From Proteles cristata cristata (taxonomy: Eukaryota; Chordata; Mammalia; Carnivora; Hyaenidae), in NCBI GenBank assembly GCA_017311185.1, contig JAESUZ010000968.1:496001-560000 (forward strand): 64,000 bases of DNA, read 5' to 3'. Shown here piece after piece: positions 42,048 through 53,183 of this stretch (position 1 is its first letter; every line of letters begins with the position of its first letter). The position numbers were made by a program, and so were the translations under genes. The notes below the pieces were generated by a model, which saw nothing but the letters and a program-made list of their open reading frames with translations, did no database searches and was not told the DNA's origin.

Positions 42048-42158
42048 GAGCCCGGCTGGCACAGTCAGTAGAGTGTGCATCTCTTGATCTGGGGATTATG
42101 GGTTCAAGCCCCATGTTGGGTATAGAGATTACTTAAAAATTAAGTAAACTTAGAAAAA
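42048..42158 (+). mobile_element. Short tRNA-type carnivore SINE
   Basis: AGCCCGGCTGGCACAGTCAG head, GGTTCAAGCCCCATG B box and an AGAGATTACTTAAAAATTAA end. Confidence 0.85.
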
Positions 42159-42265
42159 AAAGTTAAATTTGTATCTACCACATGACCTGACTGCCCAAGA
42201 GAAATAAAAACACATATTCATATAAAAATTTGTAAAACAAAAACAAAAACAAATACAACCATGTT
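42159..42265 (+). repeat. L1-like fossil
   Basis: ATCTACCACATGACCTGACT and AAAAACACATATTCATATAA are L1 ORF2-end phrases. It resumes after the SINE at 42266, around 42446-42560. Confidence 0.55.
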
Positions 42266-42445
42266 TAGGGGCGCCTGGGTGGCTCAGTTTGTGGGTTCGA
42301 GCCCCGCATCGGGGTCTGTGCTGACAGCTAGCTCAGAGCCTGGAGCCCATTTCAGATTCTGTGTCTCCCCCTCTCTCTGACCCTCCCTTGCTCATGCTGT
42401 CTCTCTCTCTCTTCTCTCTCTCAAATCTAAATAAAACACTTTTTA
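42266..42445 (+). mobile_element. Felid SINE with internal deletion
   Basis: GGGGCGCCTGGGTGGCTCAG joins directly to TTTGTGGGTTCGAGCC, so about 45 bases of the tRNA region are missing. The tail reads TCTAAATAAAACAC. Confidence 0.9.
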
Positions 42446-42599
42446 AAAACCTGTCATCAAATCATACATTTAAAACGATTTTTATGGTATGTAAGTTAAA
42501 GTGTACGGTATGCAAGTTAAATCTTAACTTCTAAAAGTTATATAAAAATTAACATCCTTGAAAGAGCTCCAGTAGAAGTTAGTGCCCTCCTCATCTCTT

Positions 42600-42900
42600 C
42601 CCTCCGGCACTATGGTCCTCCCTCACGTTGGCCACTCCTGGATCACTCCAAGCACACTGCAGCCTCAGGGCCTTTGCACATGTGATCTCCTCTGCCTCAA
42701 CTATCCAGGTTCGTAGCTCAAGTACTTCGAGCATCTGCTCCATTGTCACCGTCTGAGATTACAATCCCTACCCAGTCCTCCCCATCTCCAGCCCCCTTTG
42801 TTTTTCACTACTGCTCAAGGAACGGGGTAGCGTCTGTTCTGTTTACCGTGATATCCTTAGCCCCTGACAAGGGTGCCTGGTGAATACAGGTGCTCAATAG
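42600..42900. repeat. L2 3'-end fragment
   Basis: CAGGGCCTTTGCACATGTGA, TCTCCTCTGCCTCAACTATC and GGTGCTCAATAGATCAGTG. Confidence 0.65.
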
Positions 42901-44159
42901 ATCAGTGTTGAGCGAATGAGTAACAATGGCTCATGGGGGTGACAGGCCTAGGAGGCCCCCTCCCCCACCTCCTCAGCACGTAGGACCGAGTGGCTTGTCT
43001 GATGCTGTGGTTTTTGCCCGTCTGACCTGCCCACCGGCCAGTATGCACTTTGAGGCAAAGCCCAGGCATGAAGATGGTGTCCCTGGCACCTGTCACTGAT
43101 GACCCTGCATTCCTTCACCACCCACCTGACACCTTCCCACCTCCCAAACCCCACTCTGACTTCTCCCAGCTGCCTCGCTTCCCCTGCACCTAGCCCAACG
43201 CCGCCTCCTCCATGAAGCCTCCCGGAACGCTTGGCTCACGGAGACCTCAGGCCGGCACGCTGAGCCCAGGAGAGACGGTACTGTCCTATCTTTGTCTTGC
43301 CTCCCGGGAGCCCACGAGCACCCCCAGGCAGGGCTGCACCTTCTCTGAGAACCTAGACCTGGCACCGGGCCTGGCCTGGAGCCCGCGATCCAGAAGCCCC
43401 ATGTGCACACACACCTGCCCAGTGCCCAGAGGACCAAGGCCTCCGAGGCCGCAACCCCCCAGGCAAGTCCTCCCGGGTGCATAAATGTGCACGCCAGGCC
43501 CTGTAGGAATGTGGCCTCGTTCATCCCCCCGCAAGCCCTGAGGAGCCAGGAGCCATCTCACAGGAGCAGCTCAGAGAAGTGCAGGGACTCACCCAAAGTC
43601 ACTCACTGCTCAGCGGCACTGCCGGCACCAGAGCCGGGGCTGGCCCTCCTCGGCCTCCCGAGGCCTGGACTAACGTTTGTGAGACCCCCGGCCTCGCTGC
43701 CTCGCTGACCAAGGAGACCAGAGGAGGAGCTATCTGCATTCACTCGGTCCCCCACAGCCGACCGGGGAGGACAGGCCGGCAGCCACCCCCACCCCAGGGT
43801 CTCCAGAGCCGGTGAAGGGGAGAGGGGAGGAGAGAAGACATAGTGAACAGGAAGAAGGGGAGGAGCCTGGGACCAATCACCCCTTTGTGACTCAGCCCTC
43901 CTCATGGGATAGAGGAAGGAAGGGCTTTCTTGGGAAAAGCTGGGACCTGGTGATAAATTGGCCTCCGGCCACACTGTGGGGGGTGGGGCAGGCCTAGGAG
44001 ACAGGAGGGAACAGGCTTAAGGCAATATGGGTCCAAATCCCAACCCACCACACGTGGCGGTGGGTCCTTGGCCTGGCGGGAGGCTGTGGCATCACCCATA
44101 AGAGGGGGTGAAGGTACTGCTGCTGCCCCATGGGGAGCACAGAGGAGCGAGTCCAAACA

Positions 44160-44720
44160 CGCACCCTACAGGGGTCACTCGGTGCCTGGCACAGAGGAGC
44201 CGCCGGGAGAGGGCAGCTGCCACCACGACCGCTCTCTATTGCGACCTCGGGAGGCCCAGGGTGCACCCGTCGCCTCCCCCAGGGACTCAGCGCCCAGACA
44301 AGACGGGCACGGGAGGGGCGGGGGAGGCCGGGCGGCATTCAGACCAACAGGCCCCCTTTGTGCCGCCCTCAGTTGCCATTTACCGGAGACAAACCCGGGC
44401 TGCGTTTCAGGGTTTCCATTTCAGCTGCCCGGGGGCGGCGGGCGGCAGTCTCAGTGGGAACAAGGCCCAAGAACTTTCCGCCAATCGGAGGCCCAGGGTG
44501 TGGCCCCGACGGAACGGGGCAAGGTGCCAAATAGGGCAGTGGAAAGCCCGTGCCCAGGGCGCTGGCATCGCCCAGAGGGTGCGAGAGGCCGGCACCGGGA
44601 ATCCGGCCCCGGAGACCCAGCCGCCACTCACACCCGGGACCTACCCGCCAAGACAGGGCTGCAGGCTTCAGGCCCGGGCCGCCCGCCCCCGCTCTCCATG
44701 CCTCCTTCTCCTCCCGCCTC
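44160..44720. promoter_or_regulatory. CpG-rich intronic block with CCAAT box
   Basis: Raised CpG density inside intron 1, lower than at the main promoter, with CCGCCAATCGG (CCAAT at 44481-44485). It could be an intronic CpG island or enhancer. No exon or donor can be supported. Confidence 0.35.
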
Positions 44721-45544
44721 AGCCGTCAGCAGCCTGGGTGCCCACGCTCCCGCCTCCTCCCCTGACCCTGTGACCCAAGTGCCGGGCAAGGTGGCACCCA
44801 CAGATGAACCTCGTGTGGCCCCTCCCCACTCACCACAAGCCCCAAGGCCGAGGCCGCAGCAGCACCCTGGGGGAGGAAAGGGAGCACGGCAGGCAAGGAA
44901 CCCTCGAGGCCATGTTCTGCAGCCCAGACCAAACAGCTGAATTTACCGGCCAAAATGTGTGTTTGCGTGGTGGGGGGGCGGGGGGGTTAGTCCAGAGACG
45001 GGGAGGGACACGGTGGGGGGTGTCTCCCAGCCACTCACAGTCACGAGCTGAGCGGATGAGGGTCCGCGGAGGATGTCAAGAAGCGTGACACAGCAGATGT
45101 GCACCAGGCAAAACCGCTGGGGAGCGTCTGAGGGCGCCGTGGGGAATGAGGGAGGGGCCAGGGCCCTGGGGGCTGCGGGGATAGACAAGGGACAGGACAA
45201 TGACGCAGCCTGAGGCGCACAGAGGCGGAGGCTGGAGAGGACGGAGAGGGGAGAGGTGCTCAGCGGTATTTGGTGGCAAACAATGTGGGTGCAGGGGGAG
45301 CACCAGCAGGGGGGGAACCTCTCAACACTGGAGGGACCTGGGAGGAGGTGGGGGCTGGTGTGAGGTCCCCGAGGGACACCGGGCGGAGGCGGCGAGAGGC
45401 AGTGATGAGGCCCATGGGAGAGTCTGTGGGGACGGCCAAGGCCGGGGAGAATCACAGGCTGGGAGCACCACCCACAGTACGCGGCACGAAGGAGGAGGAT
45501 CTCTCCCGCTTTCGAGGAGTGAAGGCACCGGCCGGCCGCTGGGC

Positions 45545-45915
45545 CTCCCAGCCAGCAGGGAACTGCAAGTCCAAGCCACAAGGAGATTCCGTTTCCCGCC
45601 CCATCAGATGGGCAAAAAGTCAAAAAGCCAGGTGATACCGAGAGCTGGCGAGGCCGCGCAGCAGGGGCCGGCAGGCACGGAGCCCAAACCTGGGTACAGG
45701 TGCTCCTCACAGTGCTCCACGCAGCGGCGGGGGGGGGGGTGAGGGTTTTAGGTGGGAAGAGGGCCGGGCAGGGGTAACCAGGGGCTTTATTTCTGTTTAT
45801 AAGATTTGTTTCTTGAGTCCTGCAGACTGTACGTGGGCGTCTGTCATATTCTGTCTGGTCTTTTTTTTCTTTTTTTTGAGTGCCTAAAATATTTCATAGT
45901 CATTTTTTAAATAAA
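45545..45915 (+). repeat. L1 fossil
   Basis: CCACAAGGAGATTCCGTTTC, GCCCCATCAGATGGGCAAAA and GAGAGCTGGCGAGGCCGCGC resemble the L1 ORF2 end, heavily GC-shifted. Confidence 0.6.
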
Positions 45916-46515
45916 AGGATTTTTTTCAAGATAGACATGGGGAGGGGGAAAGCAAAGAGTTCCTTCCCCTCCGCATATGCACCCGCCCTGAAGAACAGGG
46001 AGGCAAGCTCCAGACACAGACGACCCCACAGCTGGGGAAGGGACCCGCCCGAGCCTCACCGCAGAGCTGGGGCTGCAGCCCAGGCTCCACCAGCCCACGT
46101 GGCTCCAGGAGAGGCAGGCTGAAGCTGGGATGATGGCAGGGAGGCAGAGGGAGGGGCAGGGGACAACCCCCAGGGGCCCCAGGCGCCAGGCTGGGAGACG
46201 AGAGGGGCAAGTCAGCCCAGAAGACGGTGTTTCCGGACTCACCATCCTCACCTGACAGCCTCTAAGCTTAGGGCTGTAGATCTCGGGTTGTGAAGGCAGC
46301 ACCTTCCCCATCCTGCCCACGGCCCGGGGTGGCTGCAGAGCCCTGGGAAGGACTAGCCTGTCAGACCTACCTGAGCTGGACACACTGGAGCGTGGCCATC
46401 TTCCCTCAGGCTTGGAGGCGGTCCGGACGGTATCCTCAGCAGAGCAGAGGGGATCAGGGCTGTGTCAGGTCTGGGAAGGGGAAGGGACGTCAAGGTCAAT
46501 ACACTTCCTGGCCTT

Positions 46516-46534
46516 ACACACACACACACACACA
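46516..46534. repeat. CA microsatellite
   Basis: About nine CA units. Confidence 0.9.
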
Positions 46535-46634
46535 GAACCAGGGACGACCATGGCCCCAGAGCCCGCTCCTGGCCATGGCCACACGCAGCCGCTGGGCCAG
46601 GATGCTGGGCAAGCATCAGCCTGTCTCTTGCCGG

Positions 46635-46720
46635 ACTCTGACCCACCTTTATTCCCATTTCACAGAATGAGAAACTGAGGCCCAGACTGATGGTCACAGA
46701 GCAAGTGAATAGGACGTTGA
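46635..46720 (-). repeat. MIR-like fragment
   Basis: TTATTCCCATTTCACAGAAT and GAGAAACTGAGGCCCAGACT. Confidence 0.7.
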
Positions 46721-47099
46721 GACTCAAGTGTCCGAGTGACAGAAAATTTGTGCTGGGCAGAGGGGTCCCTGAGCCCAGGACTCAGAGGTCGAGGGAGGGC
46801 AGGGGCCTGCTGAGGTCAGCAGAAGGGGGAGGAAACCACGCGAGCGTCCTGCCCCACTCTCTTTTCGCTGCAACTACATCCAACACATGTAGGCCAGGAA
46901 ACACCCCGACACCCAGGCTCTGCTCCCTAACCCAGCCAGCCAGGCCTCCCCCACAGGGTCAGAATCTGCACAAGAACTAAAAAAATAACCCCTGAGCCAA
47001 GGAGGGTCTTTACAAGGGGTGCTGGGTCCCCTTAACCACGTGGGGAAAAACAAATCATGATCCCACCTGCGGTGCCTACAATGCCCTCCCCCCACTCCC

Positions 47100-47530
47100 C
47101 CTTTCTCATGTCCCACCCGGAACGTGTTAATGATGTTAGCTCACACGGGGCAAAGGGGAACTGAGGTTGTGGATGGAATGAAGGATGCTGGTCAGCTGAC
47201 CTCCAGATGGGAAGATCATTCTGGATTATCCAGGCGGGCCCAATGTGATCACAAGCATCCTTGCTATTGCAAGAGGGAAGCAGGAGGGACGGAATCACAG
47301 GGATGGCAGGGTGCCAACGACTCAGGGTGACACTGGTGGCTTTGAAGATAGAGGAAGGGCCACCAGCGAAGGCTGTGGGCAGCCTCTAGGAGCTGGAGAA
47401 AGGCGAGTCACAGATCCTTCCCCGAGGCTCTAGAAGGAGTACGGCCCTGCCGGCACCCTGATTTTCGCCTGGAGAGACTCACTTCAGACGTCCGGCCTCC
47501 AGAAATGTAGAATACTATACCTCTGTGCTG
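47100..47530 (+). repeat. Old LTR-like repeat
   Basis: CTGGATTATCCAGGCGGGCC and GCCGGCACCCTGATTTTCGC, with CCGGCCTCCAGAAATGTAG near the end, as in the elements at 9515 and 54410. Family name uncertain. Confidence 0.5.
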
Positions 47531-47575
47531 TTTGAGGGCCACTGTGCTCATGCTCATTCAGCAGGGCAGCAAAAG

Positions 47576-48375
47576 GAAACGAATACGTTTACTTCAAACA
47601 TAAAAATCAATCAAAGATGGACAGCAGATCTAACTGTGAAAAGCAAAACAATGGTTTTTAAGAGACATGAATCTTACGACAGTGAGGTATCCAAAGATTT
47701 CTTAAGCGACACAAGAAGTGCCAGAAAACAGGGAAAGGATGGATAAACTGGGCCAGATTAAGAGCTTTTGGGGGCACCTGGGTGGCTCAGTCAGTCAAGT
47801 GTCCAACTCTTGATTTCAGCTCAGGTCACGATCTCATGGTCCGTGTGATCAAGCCCCATGTCGGGCTCTGTGCTGACAGCTCGGAGCCTGGAGCCTGCTT
47901 CAGATTCTGTGTCTCCCTCTCTCTCTGACCCTTCCATGCTCATGCTCTGTCTCTATCTCTCTCTCTCAAAAATAAATAAACATTAAAAAATTGTTTTTAA
48001 ATAAAAGGCCAGCAAACAAATGGAAAGGCATTCGCCCTTGGTGCTCATCTGGCTAATGCCGTATTCACCAGAACAGTGAAGCAGACACACCAGGTGTGGG
48101 TGAGGCTGAGGAACATCTACACACTCCACACTGCTGAGATAAGTGTCCACTCATAAGCAATTTGGAAACCAATTTGGCCTCACCTACTAAACCTGAACGT
48201 GACCCAGACCCTGAACCATGCCCCGAACGGGAATGGGGACAGACCTGCCCCAGAGACAGACTGTGCCTGATGCTCCTAAACTGAAAGGAGGCCAAATATC
48301 CAACCCCCGTCAGAATGAGTTGGGCTTTCCTCATGCAATGTAAGAAAATACAGCAATGAAAATGAACGAACTACA
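47576..48375 (+). repeat. L1 fossil carrying SINE insertions
   Basis: AAAGATTTCTTAAGCGACAC, GATGGATAAACTGGGCCAG and GCAAACAAATGGAAAGGC follow the order of the L1 ORF2 3' region. Two SINEs are inserted in or at the end of it. No open frame remains. Confidence 0.75.
47770..48004 (+). mobile_element. Felid SINE
   Basis: GGGGCACCTGGGTGGCTCAG head, AAAAATAAATAAACATTAAA tail, inserted in the L1 fossil. Confidence 0.93.
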
Positions 48376-48589
48376 GGGGCGCCTTGGTGGCTTAGTCGGT
48401 TAAGCGTCTGACTTCCGCTTAGGTCATGATCTCGCGGTTTGTGGGTTCGAGCCCCGCGTCAGGCTCTGTGCTGACTGCCAGCTCAGAGCCTGGAGCCTGT
48501 TTCAGTCTGTGACTCCCTCTCTCTCTGACCCTCCACTGCTCACGCTGTCTCTCTCTCTCTCTCCTAGAAATAAATAAAAACAACAAGAA
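48376..48589 (+). mobile_element. Young felid SINE with flanking duplication
   Basis: GGGGCGCCTTGGTGGCTTAG head and the CTCCTAGAAATAAATAAAAA end. AATGAACGAACTACA precedes it, and AATGAATGAACTACA follows. Confidence 0.93.
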
Positions 48590-48705
48590 AAAAATGAATG
48601 AACTACAATTCTATGCGATCATGTGTCTGAGCTCTGTGTTTACACACTTGCGTGTTCTAAGCTTGTTATCACATGCTCACGTGCTTCTGTTTAAAATGAA
48701 GTTCA

Positions 48706-48924
48706 GGGGTGCCTGGGTGGTTCAGTCAGTTGAGCGTCCGACCGGCTCAGGTCACGATCTCACGGTTTGTGGGTTTGAGCCCCGCATCTGGCTCTGTGCT
48801 GACAGCTCAGAGCCTGGAGCCTGCTTCAGATTCTGTGTCTCCCTCTCTCTATGACCCTCCCCTGCTCATGCTCTCTCTCAGAAATAAATTTTAAGAAATT
48901 AAAAAATTAAAATAAAATAAAATA
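48706..48924 (+). mobile_element. Felid SINE
   Basis: GGGGTGCCTGGGTGGTTCAG head and a (TAAAA)n tail. AAAATGAAGTTCAG flanks both sides. Confidence 0.93.
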
Positions 48925-48936
48925 AAATGAAGTTCA

Positions 48937-49138
48937 GGGGCACCTGGGTGGCTCTGTCAGTTGGGCGTCTGACTCTTGACTTTGGCTCAGGTCATGATCA
49001 GGGTTGTGGAATTGAGCCACACAGCAGGTTTATGCTGAATATGGAGCCCACTGGAATTGTCTCTGTCCTCAACCTCTCTCTGCCCCTCCCTGATTGTGTG
49101 CATGCCCACACACTCTCTCAAGATAAACTTTAAAAATT
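48937..49138 (+). mobile_element. Felid SINE, tail split by another SINE
   Basis: GGGGCACCTGGGTGGCTCTG head. The tail AAGATAAACTTTAAAAATTT is broken by the reverse copy at 49139 and resumes at 49356 as AAATAAATAAACTTTAAAAA. Confidence 0.9.
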
Positions 49139-49355
49139 TTTCTTTAATGTTTATTTATTTTTGAGAGAGACAGAGAAACAGGGCATGAATGGGGGAAGAG
49201 CAGAGAGAGAGGGAAAGAGAAAATCTGAAACAGGCTCCAGGCTCTGAGCTGGCTGTCAGCACAGAACCTGACACAGGGCTCGAACCCACGAACTGTGAGA
49301 TCACGACCTGAGCCGAAGTTAGATGCTTAATTGACTAAGCCACCCGGGCACCCCA
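49139..49355 (-). mobile_element. Felid SINE nested in a SINE tail
   Basis: Reverse copy from TTTAATGTTTATTTATTTTT to the head CCACCCGGGCACCCC. ATAAACTTTAAAAA on both sides is its target-site duplication. Confidence 0.9.
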
Positions 49356-49446
49356 AAATAAATAAACTTTAAAAAAATATACATAAACAAACAAATATAT
49401 AAAAATGAAGTTAGTAGACAACCATTATTGATAGTATCAAAAATCA

Positions 49447-49654
49447 GGGGGCGCTCTTGGGTGGCTCAGTTAAGCATCTGGTTCTTGATTTCAGTTCAGG
49501 TCACGATCTCACTCGGTCATGAGATCGAGCCCCACATCGGGCTCTGCGCTGACAGAGTGAAGCCTGCTTGGGATTCTCTCTCTCCCTCTCTCTCTCTCTG
49601 CCCTTCCCCCACTAGCACTCTCTCTCAAAAATAAATAAACATTAAAAAAAAAAG
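49447..49654 (+). mobile_element. Felid SINE
   Basis: GGGGGCGCTCTTGGGTGGCT head with a shortened A-box region, AATAAATAAACATT tail. Confidence 0.88.
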
Positions 49655-50489
49655 AACCCAGAGAAGGGGTCCCCCTTGGGTCAGGGGCACTGACTGGAAG
49701 GACAGCAGGAGGGGTCTGAGAAGCCAGCAGGCTCTTGTCCTGATCTGCACTGTTATGCAGGGATTTCTGTTTCAAAAAATTCAACAAGTCTGCTTACGTC
49801 ACGCACACTTTTCTGTATGGACACTGTATTTCAATAAAAAGGCTTAAAAAATTGTTTTAATTACCTGGGCTGGGGGTGGGTGGCCTCAGGGGTGGTCCCA
49901 GCCCCTCTGGGTCCTTCCCCCCTATCAGATAGCCCCAGGCGGGGGTGCCTAACCATGGGGACCTCCCCGAGCGTCCGTCTCCCCATGGCTCTGTGCGGCT
50001 CCTGCGGGCAGGCCCAAGGCCCATGAACTTCAAGCACCCAGTGCTGAGTTCAGGTTCAGTGCTGTGGTCACTGAATAACCTTCCCAAACACCAACCTTCT
50101 TCCCTAAACAAATCAGCACCCCGGCATCCTCTCTGGAGCCGTTCCCTGCAGGCAAGGGGCAGGGAGGAGGCTGAACCCACTGAGGTCTTGGCCTGTGAGG
50201 ACCAAATGCAAACTAGGGCCCACGTGGTAGCCTGGAGAAGACATGAACCAGCCTTCCGACCATGCGCACTATCTAAGCCTCTGAAGGGCAAAGGGCAACC
50301 CGGGGCTGCTGGTGGGTGACGGGATGGGATGGGTGGAGGAGGGGCAGAGCCTGGTGGCCCCAAAGGTGAGGTCAGTCAGTAAGAAGCCCTCATAGTCAGT
50401 ATCTTAGTGCTTCCAGAAAGGCAACCACTACCCCCAGCCACCAAATGCTGCCTGAATGCCACCGATGCCCACCCACACCCACACCCACT

Positions 50490-50700
50490 CTACCATATCC
50501 CCGGGCCTTTGCAAACGCTGTTCCCTCTGCCTAGAATGCTCTTCCTCTCATCAGCTGGCAAGCTCCCTCACCTCTGGCTGACAGCAGCTTTAAAAGGGCA
50601 GACTCTTCGCAGCGCTTGTTCCTCGCTGAGCGCTCGGTACCTAGGACAGCGCCCAGCGCGTGCAGCAGCTCCAAATGTTTAATGAGCACACAAACGAATG
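50490..50700. repeat. L2 3'-end fragment
   Basis: CCGGGCCTTTGCAAACGCTG, then TTCCCTCTGCCTAGAATGCT. Confidence 0.7.
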
Positions 50701-51234
50701 GCAATGCCCTCCTCTGCCACCTTCCTCCAACCCACATCCAGTCGGAGGTCCATGATACCTTGTTCACACACCACAGCTGCACTCACTAGCTGGCTCGAAG
50801 AGATCTCTGGAAGGGCATCCGGCACAGAGTGGATGCTAACCACACGTGGGTCCAATGAACAAAGCGGCGGGCGGTGAGCCCCCCATGACTGGAGGAGATC
50901 AAGCAGAGACCAAGGCCTGTTCTCAGAGCAGGTTTTGCTCCAGCTGGCACAGCTGCCCCGAGAGGCTCTCACGAATGCACAGGGCTACTATTACTGTCAA
51001 TAACAACACTAACCAACTGTGCTGGACAGCGGCCCCCTCCAGCCCCCCCAGGGCGGGATGGGTGACCCCACATCCACAACACTCTCTGTCACAGAAAGAG
51101 CTTGCTTCTCCACTGCACTGGCCTCAGAGCCTGCGTGGTTGTACTCGGTGGAGGGGGCTCAGGTGGGATGAGCCCCCATCTTCTGCTGAGCTGTTCTAGC
51201 CTCAGGAGCCACAGACCTACAATCTGTTCTGCTC

Positions 51235-51410
51235 CAGACACCAGCCCAAGTGCTTTATAAACACCAGCTCACTTAACCTTTGCAACAGCCCTGTTATGAA
51301 CTCCATCCACTTTACTAGTGGGGAAACTGAGGCTTGGAGTGGTCAATCGTCCTATTGGTCAATTTGCCTAGGGTGACACAACTGACCAACAGTACACGTG
51401 GAATTCAAAC
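51235..51410 (-). repeat. MIR element
   Basis: AGCTCACTTAACCTTTGCAA and GTGGGGAAACTGAGGCTTGG. Confidence 0.85.
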
Positions 51411-51436
51411 ATGGGCCTCCTGGCCATGGAGCTGGA

Positions 51437-51660
51437 GCTTTTTTTTTTTTTTTGGTAACATTTATTCATTTTTGAGAGACAGAGAGAGATAGAGCACTAG
51501 CAGAGAAGAGACACAGAGAGAGGGAGACAGAATCCGAAGCAGGTTCCAGGCTCTGAGCTGTCAGCACAGAGCCCGACACAGGGCTCAAACCCACGAACCG
51601 TGAGATCATGACCTGAGCCGAAGTCGGATGCTCAACCGAATGAGCCACCCAGGCACCCCC
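51437..51660 (-). mobile_element. Felid SINE
   Basis: Reverse copy: poly-T, ACATTTATTCATTTTTGAG, head ending CCACCCAGGCACCCCC. Confidence 0.92.
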
Positions 51661-51909
51661 CAGAGCCCAAGTTCTTAGCCCCTCTTCTTGACTTCCTTTC
51701 CTGACTTCCTCAGAGCCAAGACCAACTCTCCTCCTGATGCCCAGGTTGGGGGGACTGGGCGGAGGTTTAAACAAGAGGACAGGAGGGCCTGGATGCCAAG
51801 GCCATGGTCTGCAGCCTCTCTGCCCGCCAGCCCAGGCCTTGCCAGCCTCCAGCCTCGTTTCTTGGGACCCCTGCCCACCAGCACCTTTGTTCCAGCTTCC
51901 TTGGCTGCG

Positions 51910-52018
51910 TTGGCAGCTCAGAGCCTGAAGCCTGCTTCAGATTCTGCATCTCCCTCTCTCTGCCCTTCTCCCTACCCCCTGTCAAAAATAAATAAACATT
52001 TTTTTAAAAATTAAAAAA
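51910..52018 (+). mobile_element. Felid SINE, 5'-truncated
   Basis: Starts within the body at GGCAGCTCAGAGCCTGAAGC and ends in AAAAATAAATAAACATT. No tRNA head. Confidence 0.85.
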
Positions 52019-52374
52019 GGAAGGAAGATCGGAAGGCAGCCATCTCACCCTCTACCTTCTGGACGAGGGACCATGCCCAGGACCACACTACACTGGCTGC
52101 CACTCTCATGGCATTGCAGTAGGATCCTTGGGCATTAGTGGTATATACAGCAGGGCTCAGAGAGGCCAGGTGACTCCAAACCGATCAGGCTGCTCAAAGT
52201 TCAGAGTCAAATTACCTGCCACAGAAGGTGCACCAGCCCCCTCCAGCTTCCTTTGAGTTTTGCTACCCTGGCTTTGCTCTTGCTCAACTTTCTCAGGTCA
52301 TTTTCATCTTGTTAAGGTGCATTCACCTTTGAAAATCACCTGCAGCCCTTTCTGGAATCAGACAAAGGACATGC

Positions 52375-52376
<2 letters not shown>

Positions 52377-52404
<28 letters not shown>
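52377..52404. repeat. CT microsatellite
   Basis: About 13 CT units outside any SINE. Confidence 0.9.
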
Positions 52405-52406
<2 letters not shown>

Positions 52407-52860
52407 CCCTCCTCTGCTCGGAGCTCCTGCTACCGGGCAGAAACTGAAGTGTGAGCTGCGTTGGCAAACCAACAAATCTGTGCAAGGAACAGTCCACAGC
52501 AGTAAAGGGAACAGCCTGAGCAGAATCAGGATACAAGGCAGAGAAACATCCACAGGTACCAAATGTCGGCCCCTCCCTCATGGTAGGGTCTGGCTTCACA
52601 TGAGACTTGGAAGAGTGGTGGCTCTAGGCTGAGAATTCCAGGCTGGAAAAACACGGGCTGCTTGTGAGCCTGAAATTCCACCCTCTCGTGGCTAAGAGGC
52701 CACAGGTGCAGAGCGGGAGTGCTCTTGGGCAGACAGTGTCAAAGGCAAGATACCAGATGCACCGAGAGCCGCCCAAGGAAGACGGAAGCATTAAGGTTTC
52801 AGGCCCCAAATTTATGTCTTGTTGGTAAAAACCACCTGACGTGCTCTGCTTTCTATTCAT

Positions 52861-53061
52861 TTCTTTAAATGTTTATTATTTTAAGAGAGACAGAGCACAA
52901 GCAGGGGAAGGGCAGAGAGAGAAGGAGACACAGAATCCAAAACAGGCTCCAGGCTCTGAGCTGTCAGCACACAGCCCAACCAGGGGCTTGAACCCACAGA
53001 CCGTGAGGTTGTAACCTGAGCCAAAGTCAGATGCTTAACCAAGTAAGCCACCCAGGCACCC
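52861..53061 (-). mobile_element. Felid SINE with flanking duplication
   Basis: Reverse copy. GCTTTCTATTCA occurs on both sides (52848-52859 and 53067-53078). Confidence 0.93.
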
Positions 53062-53169
53062 TATCAGCTTTCTATTCAAAAGGGACACATCTCATTGTCA
53101 TTTTCACGCATGTCCTCTGAGAATGTGAGTTTTGTATTAGTGTTTCTGTGTGGCGACCCTGGCAGCCCC

Positions 53170-53183
53170 GGGGGGGGGGGGGG
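53170..53183. repeat. Poly-G run
   Basis: Fourteen consecutive G bases, followed by A and further G runs. Confidence 0.9.

Noticed and set aside
44068..44940. 290-codon plus-strand frame
   Set aside because: It coincides with a CpG-rich block; composition explains it, and neighbouring frames are equally open.
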